A program made the position numbers and the translations under genes. DNA of 64,000 bases from positions 86,444 through 150,443 of the forward strand of contig JAMZAV010001459.1 in NCBI GenBank assembly GCA_024449915.1, in the 5' to 3' direction. Positions within the stretch are counted from its first letter, which is position 1. Each line of letters opens with the position of its first letter. Source of the stretch: Sweltsa coloradensis (taxonomy: Eukaryota; Arthropoda; Insecta; Plecoptera; Chloroperlidae). Positions 53,820 through 64,000 of this stretch are shown here, in pieces. The notes under the pieces were generated by a model, which saw only the letters and a list, made by a program, of their open reading frames with translations, had not been told where the DNA came from and made no database searches.

Positions 53820-54640
53820 GATTTGCATGAACATCAAAGGTTTACCGCGGTATCACAGATGGCTCGAAAATGACAACAAGGTTGGAAGTGCCTCTTTACT
53901 CTGCTCACACCCTTAACTGAACGTTCAGGCTAGCGGGACGGCTGTTCAGTTTCCACTGCAGAGTTATTGCGCACTTATCATAGAAGCTCCTTAAATAATC
54001 TCCCCTGCTGTCGTTGTGGAGAATACCCTATTACGCTCAGATTAAGCTAAAGGTCACCTTAAGCTCTTAAAACTCATGTATTATAAGCTCTTCATTTTGG
54101 TACCTAAGAAATCCCAATTCTATTTATGAAAAACTAACCCTTAAGGGACGCACTATAATAGAGTTTTGCTGGATACATCGGAACCGTGGTGGCATAGAGG
54201 GAATGAACACGCTGACCGGGCTGCTAGGGAAGACTTCCCAGAGCATCGCGACGTTGATTCAATTTCTAGTTTCCCGCTTCCACGATGTCAAGAGTGGATA
54301 CACACAGTCAAAGATGTTGGATTTCGCGACAGCATCTGCGGATGTGTTTGCAAAATAACAATTGCACTTACCGTGTGATGCCCACATTTTGACTATACAA
54401 AATCGTCCACTACGTCTCCGACTCTCACGTAGAGAAGAGGTGGTACATGTCTAGGAATTCGTATAGGCCTCATACACGCATAACACCGGATATCTCATTA
54501 ACCAGAGAAAAGGTTATTACCCATATGTGACACATGTGATGCACCTTCCCGTGCACTATCATAGATAGCAGAACGTGCAAAGATGATTGCATTTTGCGCA
54601 ACGCCCCATTTTGATCTCCTCCCAATCAAATGAAGAACTT
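53820..54640 (+). pseudogene. LINE-B RNase H and cysteine-rich C-terminus (frameshifted)
   Basis: TDGSK at about 53860 is the first catalytic block. LTERSG follows at about 53915, and a GNEHADRAA block at 54193-54225 is the last. The basic region RLSRREEVV then appears near 54420, and the cysteine region (CCCATATGTGACACATGTGA) near 54520. The order matches RNase H of I-group LINEs, which degrades the RNA strand of the hybrid. Small insertions interrupt the frame repeatedly. Confidence 0.7.
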
Positions 54641-54961
54641 CTATCATATGAGAAAGCCGACAACCACATTTCTAATCTACTCATCCATTGTAATCTATTA
54701 CAAAATTTAATTCACATCTTACACCATTTGTTTCTCCTCTTTATTTCATTACATACATAACTTTTATTTTTCTATTACTTCTTCATCACTCAATTATTTT
54801 TGTTTAGTCCTATCACTCACTTAGAACAACAATCTACATCATCAAACATACCTGCATTTACTTTCCTTCTCATTTCCTTTCATTCTACAGGCGGCGGCAT
54901 ATTCTGCACCTAATCGGTTGAATATGCGCACCTAGTTTATCATCGTCGTCGTCGTTTATAG

Positions 54962-55084
54962 AAAAATACTTTAGAAAACAATACTAATTCCCCAAACACA
55001 CCATAACTCATTCTCATCATCTTTCCACAAGCAAAGTCGGCGCAAGATGACACTAACCGGTTGTAGCCACTAGTTTCTAGGTCG
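54962..55084 (+). mobile_element. LINE-B 3' tail, diverged
   Basis: ACTTTAGAAAACAATACTAA, AAGTCGGCGCAAGATGACAC, TAACCGGTTGTAGCCAC. Confidence 0.7.
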
Positions 55085-55169
55085 GTGCTTAAGAACCGAT
55101 CCAGCATTTGTGAGGGATACTTGGATCGTCACTACATGGTATTGCAGTCTACCCACTTTCAAGTCACGT

Positions 55170-55565
55170 CTTTGGGAACGGGGAGATGGCACAGAGCTAT
55201 GCCATGGCTCTGCTAATCGTGTAAAAAGGCGATCAAGAGAAACAAGTCCACCTCGCAATAAATCGCGCTAGTACTGAAGGGTAGTGACTTTTTACTCCCC
55301 GAATTAATTACGAGGCGAGTCCCCTTCTGGCCAACCGGACGTCCCCGGGGCACATTAGCACCCTCTCCCACTTGACGACCTCCCCGACGCCACGCACTCC
55401 GCCACCAATGATTACATTCACAACTAACTATGACAAAGACGATGAAGACCGGCGACGTAAGAAACGCCCTTCCTCCCCTAAACGAAGCTGGTTCTGACCA
55501 TCATGCCCCCCCCCCCCACCCCCCCTTAGGCTAGAGTGGTGCATTATGCACCCTTCAATAAAACT
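55170..55565 (+). repeat. Family A copy, heavily diverged
   Basis: GCACAGAGCTATGCCATGGC, AAGTCCACCTCGCAATAAAT, ACGAGGCGAG and CTGGTTCTGACCATCATG are scattered among insertions. The tail stops after GGTGCATTATG. Confidence 0.65.
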
Positions 55566-55884
55566 TCAATTGGACAAAACTATTTTTAGATACCCTCAAA
55601 GGTGATGCATTTATATATTGTTACATAATTTGTGACAAATGTAAGCACCGTTTTTCACGAAAGGAGTAAATACCGATCTCAAATAAAATTGTTATGAACT
55701 TTTTTTTATGGCTCAGTCGCATCGCAAGTAAAAACTTAGAAAGGGCTACAAGTCTTATTTAAGAAATGAGGAATAAGTTGTCAATCGGAGTAAAAAAAAT
55801 TTAAGCGAAAAACTGTTGGGTTTATCTAGTATGTAATATGTACGTATAGCTGCGAGCGTCCGCAACCATCAAGATGTGTCAAGA
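55566..55884. other. No recognisable feature
   Basis: AT-rich DNA without a recognised repeat. Confidence 0.35.
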
Positions 55885-56171
55885 CAAATTGATTTCACAA
55901 GGTTTTTCATTAAACGAGGGAGCGGAGCGACCGAGTGTCTCCATTCAACTCAAACGGTTCTCATTCTGTGATTCTGTCTGTCTGTCTGTACGTCGAAAAT
56001 CAGCTGAACCGCTGAACAGATTGCGCTGAAATTTTAACAGACATCCGGTACGAGTTTTTTGAGAACTGCTAACAAAATCAGCTAGATCCATTCCCGATTT
56101 AATCCTACAATAAATAAAAAAGTGATTTTAACATATCGATAGCATTTGTTTAGTAGCAGTTTTAGCGGACG

Positions 56172-56240
56172 ATAACTACGTGGCTTGCATGGCATAATGG
56201 TAAGCATTTACCCTACCGCACGGAGGGTTGGGGTTCGTTT
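56172..56240 (+). other. tRNA-like segment
   Basis: TGGCATAATGG resembles box A and GGGTTCG box B. A stem ACCCT/AGGGT encloses a 9-base loop, which is not canonical. Possibly a SINE head or tRNA pseudogene. Confidence 0.35.
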
Positions 56241-56408
56241 GCTCATTAGTTAGAACGTTTTTATAGTTTAAAACCCACATATTATTTTTGGGGGTGTTAA
56301 ATGGGAAATAAAAATTAGGTGATTTTGTTTTACCTTGGAAATTTGTTAATGTTTCCGCTTATACGTTTCGAACACGATTCGCATTTTGAATGTTTAATTT
56401 AAATAACT

Positions 56409-56591
56409 GGGAAACGCCAAAGTCGTTGTTAAACGAGTGAGTGAGCCCCAATTTTTGAGTACCGGAACATTCCATTTTCCTATATATAAAAAAAGGCTGG
56501 ATCTAGCCCATATGGCGAATGATACCGGGTACTGTACAAAATGGCACTCACTCACAATCGTTAAAAACGACTTTGGCGTTTCCCTAGTATT
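56409..56591. mobile_element. MITE with ~38-bp terminal inverted repeats
   Basis: GGGAAACGCCAAAGTCGTTG and ACGAGTGAGTGAG at the left are inverted at the right (CTCACTCAC, AACGACTTTGGCGTTTCCC). Half of the same element is present in both other C copies. Confidence 0.65.
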
Positions 56592-56719
56592 GCTAAAAGT
56601 CACGATAATCCTCGTTTCACAACCTGGTGGTAGGTGAGTTCTAAGATTGTGTTCTTGTGATCGAGCGGTATCGCTTCCTGTGCAAGATAGCTATCATCCT
56701 CCACTTGTTTTGTGAGACA

Positions 56720-56760
56720 CAGGCCTCCCGGCCCGGCCCTTGCTTGTGGCTGGTTCTCAT
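56720..56760 (+). repeat. Family A fragment at a transposon junction
   Basis: GCTTGTGGCTGGTTCTCAT stops where the next element's inverted repeat begins. Confidence 0.5.
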
Positions 56761-57509
56761 GGGCGTGCGCAGAGAGTTTCAATGGGGGGGCCACAGGACA
56801 GTAGCAAATCTGGAAAATAATCGTGGGGGGTGAGTCGCATCTGTATGCAATTGCAAGCACGGGGGTATGGGGGGCGAAGCCCCGATAAATACAGCGCCAA
56901 AAGGCGAAATGTTTGGAAAACCCAGGTTTTAGAGTGCATTTGTGTGTTTAGAAAAAAGTGGTGGACTGAAGGGAAAATACCGAAATAATGTAGCCTGGTT
57001 TGTGTGCGTGAATTTGTTATGTCGTCATGTCGAGCTTACAATTCACATGGCAACATCTAAACCCCGTTTGATATTTCAGAGGTTTCACGATAAAAATAAT
57101 ACTATTTTGTGTTAATTATTAACCTATTTTTTGAAATAATAGAAATATTTTATTTTTGAAAAATCATATATGGGGGGAACGTGGATAAGGGCCCGGGTCG
57201 GGGGCATAGCCCCAGCCGCCGGATGTCAAAACTTTTTGGGTTTATTTTTTGGGGGAGGGCTTAAAACGTATTTAAGGGAAGAACGCCTATTTTTTACACT
57301 TCCCAAAGGCATTTTAAAATTTAAAACTGATTCAAATTTCTGAAGAAAAAGAGAAAAAGGTGGAAACGTTTCGGAAACAAAGTAAAAAACGCCTTTTTAA
57401 TTTTTATATTTTAATCAATTATTATTTTAAGTTGGGAATTTTTAAGGGAAAGCTTAGCTGGGGGGTGGACAAGGCCCCTCCTGCCCCTCCCCCCCCCCCC
57501 TGCGCACGC
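56761..57509. mobile_element. Non-autonomous DNA transposon with GGCGTGCGCAG ends
   Basis: It begins GGGCGTGCGCAGAG and ends CTGCGCACGC, an imperfect inverse. It lies inside a family A copy. No transposase frame was found. Confidence 0.55.
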
Positions 57510-57539
57510 GGCACGCCATGCTGGTTCTGATATTTTACT

Positions 57540-57650
57540 CCCACACGAACGATGACAAAGACAATGACGAAACCGCGACGGAGAATCCCCTTTCCTCCCG
57601 CCCCCCCCCCCTTCGGCTAGAGTGGTGCATTATGACCTCAAACCAAAAAA
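57540..57650 (+). repeat. Family A partial copy
   Basis: CGAACGATGACAAAGACAATG, GAATCCCCTTTCC, and GGCTAGAGTGGTGCATTATG, with the tail cut at GACCTCAAACC. Confidence 0.65.
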
Positions 57651-57651
57651 A

Positions 57652-57866
57652 ATTACACTTGCTGCCAAAGGCATTTTGATATAAAACTGATATAAAAGTG
57701 AGATAAGAGAGAAAAAGGTGGTAAAGGTTTCGGGAACTGAGTATATATATGCCACTTTGTTTTTTTTTTTTTTTAGGCAATTATTTTTAGTGAATTTTCA
57801 AGAACGCTAAGCTTAATGGGGGGGGGGGACAAGGCCCCTCCCGCCCTCCCCCTCCCTGTGCACGCC
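57652..57866 (+). repeat. Second right end of the GGCGTGCGCAG transposon
   Basis: It is colinear with 57295-57509 (CCAAAGGCATTTT, GAGAAAAAGGTGG, AAGGCCCCTCC, TGTGCACGCC). Both are followed by ATGCTGGTTCTGAT, which indicates a local duplication. Confidence 0.65.
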
Positions 57867-57879
57867 TATGCTGGTTCTG

Positions 57880-57992
57880 ATTTTTTTACTCCCCGAATCT
57901 AGAGGCGAGCTCTGGCAATCGTCGTCGGGGACACCTCCCCTTCCCTTGACGACCCTCGACGACGATGACGACAATGACGACGACGAGGACCA
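57880..57992 (+). repeat. Family A partial copy
   Basis: TTTACTCCCCGAATCTAGAGG, GGCAATCGTCGTCGGGGAC and a CGACGACGATGACGAC body. Confidence 0.7.
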
Positions 57993-58059
57993 TACGGGCG
58001 AACCTGTGATGACGGTGATTAGCGACAGGCCTTAGGTTTAATGACATTGCTGTAGTGAC

Positions 58060-58190
58060 TTTCTTATTATTTATAAACATTTTAAACAATATAATTATCA
58101 AACACCTTTTAAACTCATTTCATTAACTTTGAATATCACAGGAGGCGCATTATGACCTACGGTTGAAGCGCCCTAGATTCTCACGTCGTC
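58060..58190 (+). mobile_element. LINE-B 3' tail, mixed with an A-like loop
   Basis: ATATCACAGGAGGCGCATTA (A-like loop) then TGACCTACGGTTGAAGCGCC and TCTCACGTCGTC (B-like end). Confidence 0.7.
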
Positions 58191-58348
58191 TGACTTACAC
58201 GTGACGTGACATTATACCAATGACTAATGAGTGATCTCCACAAGATGTGTCTTATAAAATCATGAAGTTCATGCAGACATGCAGAAATGATTTTTGTAAT
58301 ATGTGTGCAGAGGGGTGTAAAAGTCTTTGAATGTTTATGTGTTTGTTG
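58191..58348. other. No recognisable feature
   Basis: Mixed DNA between a B tail and the transposon remnant. Confidence 0.3.
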
Positions 58349-58633
58349 CAGTGGAGTAACTAGTTTTTTCTTTTTTTTGGGGGGGGGCGTGCGCCCTCCC
58401 AATCGCAATCCGCGCCCCCTTAATAATTTCCTCGTTTTACAAATTATAACATCCCATTTTGGTCATCCTTCAAATGGCACAGATATTTTTTTCCGGGGAG
58501 CAAGCTCCCCCAACCCCTACATATCCTTTAGTACATCTATAAGTTAACTGATTGAAACCCCCCTTTATGAATTCCTGAATTCGCCACTGGCAATAAAGTC
58601 CCCCTCCCCTTGCCAATTTTGGATTTGCCACTG
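58349..58633. mobile_element. DNA transposon remnant(s) with CAGTGGC-type ends
   Basis: CAGTGGAGTAACTAG opens it. CGCCACTG (58582-58589) and GCCACTG (58627-58633) close two possible nested ends, GAATTCGCCACTGG and GGATTTGCCACTGC. It is hAT-like in appearance only. Confidence 0.45.
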
Positions 58634-60174
58634 CTTGATTTGCGCCCCCCACAGGGCTCCAAACTCCTGTGTTTTAGCATACAAATCTTGGGAGAATTTT
58701 TGATGGCTGCGTCCCTCTGTTTAATCTTAGAAAGCCAGTGTCATTGAAAGTTTCCCGGTTTTCATGGCTCAAGCCTCGTGGGTAAAAATTGCCTTTTCAG
58801 GGAAAATAAAAACAAAACATTTTTGGGCCCCTGTTTCTTTTTGTGTTTGCCGGGTGAACGGTCGTGCGGCGGCCAAATTTCTTCCAAAGGGAAAAACCCA
58901 ACCTCTGAAAGTGTCTGCTCCGGCATTCCCTTCCTCCCGACGCGCGTGCCGCGGCCGCCCAATCCGGGAAGGGGGGGCTCACCTTTGAGTCGAAAAAAAA
59001 CAGGGGCCTTGACTTTCCCCAACCCCGGGTTTAAATGTTTCGGGGCGCCCTAGCTCGCGTAGGCCCCTTTTTGGGCGTTTGGCCAAAGGGAACTTTTTTC
59101 ACTGTCACTTTGTCTGTGCTAGTCGACGGTTTTGTCTCGAAGTGCCAAGTTTTCCCCCCCAAAAAAATACAAAAAAATCGAGAATAACGTGGAAAATTTT
59201 TTTGTAAAAACGTTTTTGAAAAAAAGTGGGGGAATTCGAAACTTGTTTTAAAAAGAACGGTTTTGGGGTTTTTTAAGGGGCCCAATTCGTTTTTTTTATC
59301 TCTTTACAGCCGGGGAATTGCGGCTTTCGTGAGTCGTAGAAACGGTTTTGAAAAATTTGCTTTTTTTTTGGTGATTGGGGCTGTTTTAAAATTTTTTTTT
59401 TTCCGCCAAAAAGAACCAAAAACCAAAAAAAAAGGAGAAGAAGAATAAATCTTAGATTAAAATTTTTTTTAAATTTTTGTTGAAGTCATTGAATTTTCCC
59501 AAAAAAAAATGGGAAATACCGAAACGTTAGTTTTTAAACCCAAGTTTCCCAATACACCAAAAAATTGTTTTGTTTTTGTGCTGTAAAAATGTGTGTTTGG
59601 GGGAAAAGAAGGGTAAATAACTTTTGAGACTAAAGGGAAAGCAGGGGTAAGAAAGGTGGTTAACCCCCTGCTTGTGATTCGCTGGTCCGCAAACAAACTA
59701 AAGCCCAAAAAGCGAGGGGCCACTTTTACTCGGTGCCCCCCCAATGACGTCCTCCTCCACACCCACGGCGGTGACGGGGGGAGGGGGGGGCCACGGGAGA
59801 CTTTCCCCCCCGTGGGGACTCCAACCCGGGGAAAATATTTGCACTCATGGGGGGTACCTCGTTTTGCACCCCAGTTAAAATTACAAATCAACAAAATTTT
59901 TTTTTAAATTTTGGTTCAAATCTTTAAATTTTTAAAAAAAAACCAGGGTTTGGGACAAAATTTTTAAAATCTTTAAAAAAATATTCAAAAATCAAAATGT
60001 AAGTTTTTTTTTCCGGGAAAAATGGTGATATTTTTATTTTTTTTAAAATTTTTCCTTGGGGTTTTTTGTAACAAAGACAGGGATTCCATTTTTTCCCCCC
60101 TTTTTCCCCCCCCCTATAAATAAAGTATTCAAAAAAAAATTTCAGAAAAAATTTTTTTCTTAGAAAATTGAAGC
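58634..60174. other. Low-quality stretch, no gene seen
   Basis: Homopolymer runs dominate. A GC-rich part (58850-58990) has overlapping open frames in several frames, none with a recognisable domain. Confidence 0.4.
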
Positions 60175-60400
60175 AACAATCTTTCTAAAACTCATTTTGA
60201 ATTACCAAGTTTTAGTTCACATCAAAACATATATTTATTTTGTCATTCAAACAAATAATTTTGTTTTCTATCATTTCTTTATTTTCATTTCTTTTGTAAA
60301 CTTAGAAAACAATATAATCATAAATAACTAAATATTTCTTAACCAAAAGTATCCCCCAGGCGGCTTGCCTCCCGGGTTTTTAAACCGCCCTTGTTTCCCT
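60175..60400 (+). mobile_element. LINE-B 3' tail, distorted
   Basis: TTAGTTCACATCAAAACATA, AACTTAGAAAACAATATAATC, CCCAGGCGGCTTGCC and GGGTTTTTAAACCGCCC. Confidence 0.65.
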
Positions 60401-61394
60401 GCTATACCTGAAATGATAATTTTGAGTTTTGTTTTAAAAAAAAGATTGGGGTGAAAGAAAGAGAAAAAGAAATTTTATCGGGGAAAATTGGGTTCCCCCT
60501 TTTTCCCCCCAAAAATAATGTTTTATAAAGAACTATTCTAAACCAAAATGTTTTTTTTATTATTTTGAAATTGAATCGTTTTAAGTTTGTCAATTTTGCA
60601 CTTTTGTCTCCAAATTGTAATTTTATTTAACCAGCCTTGCACATTCGAGACAAGCCTATATGAAAATAATGTATCAAAATCTCCACTGAAAATAAATTCT
60701 TGTAACTCTTAATTTAATTTAATTTTTTGTTTTTTCCCTGCCCTAGGGCAGGAAGGCAAATGCAGGGCAAGTGTGCCCTCGGTCCTGACACAGTGTAACA
60801 GATTTACAAATTAAACCCTTTCATGAAAAACAACAAGAAAAGAATTTAAAAGTTAGCAAATTAAAAGGAAAAAAAGGCGGAAAAGGGGTACTTGATGGGG
60901 GCGTAAGAGGCCCTGAAGGCTCGAGGACCGAAAAAAAGGTCGGGGCTCATTCCTGCCGCCTGCGTGAAGACTTGCACGTAACCCCTCGAGGGTGACATGA
61001 TAAGAGTGGGGTAAAAATTTTGTTTAATTTATGTATGAAATATTTTGCTTATTAGAGTTTAAATTTGCAATTTAGCGGACTAGCTTTGAAGTGATTTAGG
61101 TCGTTTCGCATGGACGCTCAAGTTCAATGGTTAAGTAAGATAACACATCTGATTAGGCTTCAATCACACATTCTTGCTTTATTTGATGTGTAACCTTGTG
61201 ATCGTAACATGATATATAGAGCTCGTGGACGAGAATGTTTTAGTGCCAAGTTATTTTAGTCGAGTAGTGACTTTCGAACTAAAGGTTAGGTTAGGTTAGG
61301 TTCGTCTTTTTCGAGTCCTTTCCCTTTGTACACTTTGATTTCTGATGTGTGTGGGGTTCTAATTTGTTTAATGCAAAGATTTTAATTAGTATTT
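60401..61394. other. Low-quality stretch, no gene seen
   Basis: A palindrome CCTGCCCTAGGGCAGG lies near 60737-60752. A short (GGTTA)3 run lies at about 61285. No gene recognised. Confidence 0.4.
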
Positions 61395-61586
61395 AACAAA
61401 AATTTAATTCACGTCAAACAATTTATTTTATTTTTTTCCATTAAAATAATTAAATTTTGTTTTTGCTATAACTACCATCCCTCTGGTTTTCTTCTTTTAA
61501 AACTTAAAAAAAAAAAAATCACAGGCGGTGGCATTTAGGGACCTATGGGTTTGAAGCCCCCCTATTTTTCTCACGACGCGTCGTTC
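61395..61586 (+). mobile_element. LINE-B 3' tail, distorted
   Basis: TTTTGCTATAACTACCATC, ATCACAGGCGGTGGCATTTA, GTTTGAAGCCCCCC and CTCACGACGCGTCG. Confidence 0.7.
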
Positions 61587-62761
61587 CCTTTGGAAGGAAT
61601 GCCCCGGGAAACTCGAGAGATCTGGGTTTTTAGTAGAAAAAGATTTTTGTATTATTTTATTTTGTCAGTACCTCCCTTGTTAAAAATATAAACTTAAATA
61701 AATGTTTTTATTACGTTATTATCTTTGGATAATGAATGTTTTTTCCTTTACGAGTACAAACGCCCAAAAAAATTTATTAAATCAACAAGCAACGAAACTG
61801 AAAGTATAATACGGGGATTTAATATTTTTTTTATCGTAGTACATTTCTGTTTTCTGCGGCAACAGTATTTTGTTACCCTTCTCCGCCGAGTTCAATGCCT
61901 TGCGGGTACACCCTTCCCATCGCAAGGGATTTTTCCCGCGCTTTTCTCAAGAGGTTCACGTATCTCCGCCGCGGGGGGGACACTTCCATGTGTCACGCAA
62001 AAAACTTTTTGATCTTTTTTAGGAAATAAAACAAAATTTTTACATTTAGCCATTAAACGCTTTTAAAATTTTTTTTACGATTTGCCGTGTTTTTTTTTGA
62101 AGCTTAATATAAAAAAAACGAAAAAAAATTTTAAAAAACATTTTAAAGGCCTAAGCTCCAAAAAACCTTTCACAAATTTTCAAAATAAACTATTTGATAA
62201 GATAAAATTATATTGTTCACAAAAAAAGGGTATAACATTCTGAAGGTTACATAAACCCAAAAACTTACGCGTCGCCTGTTTTAATCCAGCCAAAAAAAAA
62301 AACCGGGCCCTTTGATTTGATTTAGAACGACGACCCCGGGACACAGGGATTCCATTTCGGCCCCTTCAAATTTTCTTAATTTTTCGTCTTTTTAAACTAA
62401 TTGAAAAACTTACGAAAATTAAATCTTGCAATTTTCCGGCACCCAGCGAAAAACCACAGGGGGCGGGGTTTCTGCACTCAAAACGACGCCTGCCAGTGCG
62501 ACCTCCGAACGGGTTTTCCGCCCGTCAGTTCCACGCCTTTGGCTCCCCCTCAGTACCCTTGTACACCAACGACAAGGTTTTAAAAAAACAGCTGTTCCAG
62601 CTGTCACTTCCCCTCCCCCACTTTCGAGCTTCCTTCCCCAAAACTCTACCCACATCCACCCCGCATCACCCCTTTCCTCATAAAACACATTTTTATTTTT
62701 TTTGAAATAAATCTTTTTCTTCTCTATTTTCTATCATCCCCTTCTCATTTTCTTTTTAATT
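61587..62761. other. Low-quality stretch, no gene seen
   Basis: Open frames at 61725-62012 and 62401-62705 have no recognisable domain and overlap each other in several frames. Confidence 0.35.
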
Positions 62762-63098
62762 GGCCCCAAAACATGGGTCTGTAATCGAAAAGGCGATTCA
62801 AGAAAAAAAAGTCCACCTCCAAAATCAGTTTGTATGAAGGGTAGTGTTATCCTCCCCAAAAAAGAGGGGGAAACTCTGGCAAACGTTTGGGGGCCTTTGG
62901 GCCCCCCTTCCTTGACGACCCCCCGGCGACGATGAAAGCACAACGCGTGACAAAACGATGACGACCGCGACGTGAAAACCCCCCTTTCCCCCCTTACCCG
63001 GGCGGTTTTTACCCATGGGCCCCCCTTCCCCCCCCCCTTATAAGGGTGATTATGACCTAAAGGTTTTTACGGTCCTTAATCCAAATAAAAAAAAAACC
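62762..63098 (+). repeat. Family A copy, distorted
   Basis: AAAAGGCGATTCAAG, AGTCCACCTCC, CGACGATGA, CGACCGCGACGTG and CCTTAATCCAAATAAAAAAAA. Confidence 0.7.
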
Positions 63099-63510
63099 CC
63101 TTTACGACCCCCCGGCGAACGATGACAATGACAAACGAAAGATAACAAAAAAACGTGAGACCCGACGTGAGAAACCCCCCCCCTCCCCTTTCCCTTGGCT
63201 GGTTCGACCAGCATTGGGGTCCTCCTCCCCACCCCCTTAAAACAGAGTGGTGCATTATGACCTAAGGGAAAAAGCGTCCTTAATCCAAATAAAAAAAAAA
63301 AAAATTTTTTTGACGACCTCTCGACGACACAAACCAATGACACCACGACAGTGCGAAGACAAGACGACCCCGACGTGAGAAACCCCCCCCTTCTCCCCTT
63401 TCCCCTGACTGGTTCTGCCAGCATGGGCCCCTCCCCCCATTTCCCCCCAATTAGAGTGGTGCTTATGAACCCCAACGGTTGAGCGTCCTTAATCCAATAA
63501 ACAAAAAAAC
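63099..63510 (+). repeat. Two 5'-truncated family A copies, distorted
   Basis: 63099-63312 and 63313-63510 each start in the (GAC/GAT) body and end in a tail with AATCCAAATAAA or AATCCAATAAAC plus an A run. Confidence 0.65.
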
Positions 63511-63544
63511 ACTTGCTGACGCTTCCCTTACCAAAACTCTAAAA

Positions 63545-63765
63545 CTCCCCTTCCACCAGCAACACCCTTACCACATCAAAAAACTTTTTTATTGAATAAA
63601 TCATTTTTCTTTTCTAAAGCTATCATCCTTATCGTTTTCTTTTTAAATATATTTTTAAAAAAAAATAATCTCAAACCCACCAAAAACTCATTTTATTAAA
63701 TTCCAAAATCACAGACGGCGCAACATGACCTCACCCAAACAAAACGCCCCGGTTTTTTCCCCGTT
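63545..63765 (+). mobile_element. LINE-B 3' tail, distorted
   Basis: AAATCACAGACGGCGCAACA, TGACCTCACC and CGCCCCGG. Confidence 0.6.
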
Positions 63766-63797
63766 TCCTGACGTGCGTATCGGGGGTTGCCCAAACC

Positions 63798-64000
63798 CCG
63801 ATGTGAGTCCCCCTTTTTCCGCCCCTAACAGGTAGTTTTTGACCTGCTGAAGCTGGGCCCATACTCGGACTCCGTCATGTGCCCCGGGGAAATTGGGCCC
63901 AGAGCATGGGTCTGCTAAACGTAAAAAAGGGGATCTAAGGAAAAAAATCCCCTTCTCATCATCGCAAGAAAGAAGGGGTTACCTTTATTAATCCCGAATC
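63798..64000 (+). repeat. Family A copies, cut by the window end
   Basis: A body fragment (GATGTGAGTCCCCC) is followed from about 63880 by a new head (CCCCGGGGAAATTGGGCCCA, AGAGCATGGGTCTGCTAA). Confidence 0.65.

Larger units (their letters stand above)
52190..54958 (+). mobile_element. LINE-B, longest copy (RT + RNase H + 3' UTR)
   Basis: It begins upstream of the reverse transcriptase and runs to a B tail (CTACAGGCGGCGGCATATTC, GTCGTCGTCG). It is the reference copy used to interpret the degraded copies. No endonuclease was recognised upstream, so it is probably 5'-truncated. Confidence 0.8.
55885..56640 (-). repeat. Repeat C, copy 3 (opposite orientation)
   Basis: ACGTCGAAAATCAGCTGAACC and GGAAACGCCAAAGTCGTTG match the reverse complement of 15761-16424 in inverse order. 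The spacing differs. Confidence 0.5.

Noticed and set aside
58850..58990. CpG-island promoter
   Set aside because: Short GC-rich patch in low-quality sequence, without a downstream gene or consistent CpG density.
61280..61305. Interstitial telomere-like (GGTTA)n
   Set aside because: Only about three to four units, which is too short to distinguish from chance in this sequence.

Overview
The window looks like intronic or intergenic DNA from an invertebrate animal, probably a marine one. It contains no prokaryotic operons. It holds one short spliced exon, a Penelope-like element with a GIY-YIG endonuclease, two non-LTR (LINE) retrotransposon families, a 5S-rRNA-derived SINE, tRNA-like sequences, terminal-inverted-repeat DNA transposons and many microsatellites. 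The species cannot be named from the sequence. No complete protein-coding gene is visible. The only convincing host coding sequence is a 94-bp exon at 8627-8720 that encodes a membrane-spanning segment. Almost everything else is a graveyard of mobile elements.

Two repeat families dominate. Family A (about 385 bp when complete, roughly 50 full or partial copies) is a non-autonomous retroposon. Its ends are fixed by target-site duplications (TSDs): it starts with CCCCGTCTGGGCCCGGGG and ends in CCAAATAAACC plus a variable A-rich tail. Family B (about 30 copies, usually 150-300 bp) is the 3' end of an RNase-H-bearing LINE, here LINE-B. Longer LINE-B copies lie at 10165-10890, 27956-30385, 35228-40212 (interrupted), 41150-41996 and 52190-54958. 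The 3' tails of A and B share a two-stem hairpin (outer stem GGCGC/GCGCC, inner stem GACC/GGTT), which suggests that A is mobilised by LINE-B. Every B copy and all but one A copy (33370-33562) lie on the + strand.

Layout. 1-6925: AT-rich, homopolymer-distorted sequence with one unclassified repeat. 6926-9590: nested A copies around the host exon. 9591-15323: LINE-B pieces, A copies and a foldback element with GAGCGA-type subrepeats. 15405-20059: a roughly 2.1-kb tandem duplication whose second copy received a 5S-derived SINE. 20060-27106: A/B mosaic, a DNA transposon remnant, a tRNA-like gene and a Penelope-like element with 264-bp inverted arms, both inside a B copy. 27107-31510: a LINE-B copy in low-quality sequence. 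32076-35219: A/B mosaic and a minisatellite. 35228-40212: LINE-B interrupted by a second LINE (LINE-G, ORF1 with SAP domain and CCHC knuckles, ORF2 with endonuclease and reverse transcriptase). 41108-50021: A copies, a DNA transposon with a TTA duplication and its empty site, and a 97-bp tandem array that shares the head of A. 50022-58640: a third LINE-B copy and several DNA transposon remnants. 58641-64000: low-quality sequence with distorted A and B copies.

The retroelement reading frames are all broken by stops and frameshifts, so the locus is mainly a historical record. The nested insertions let the order of events be read directly.
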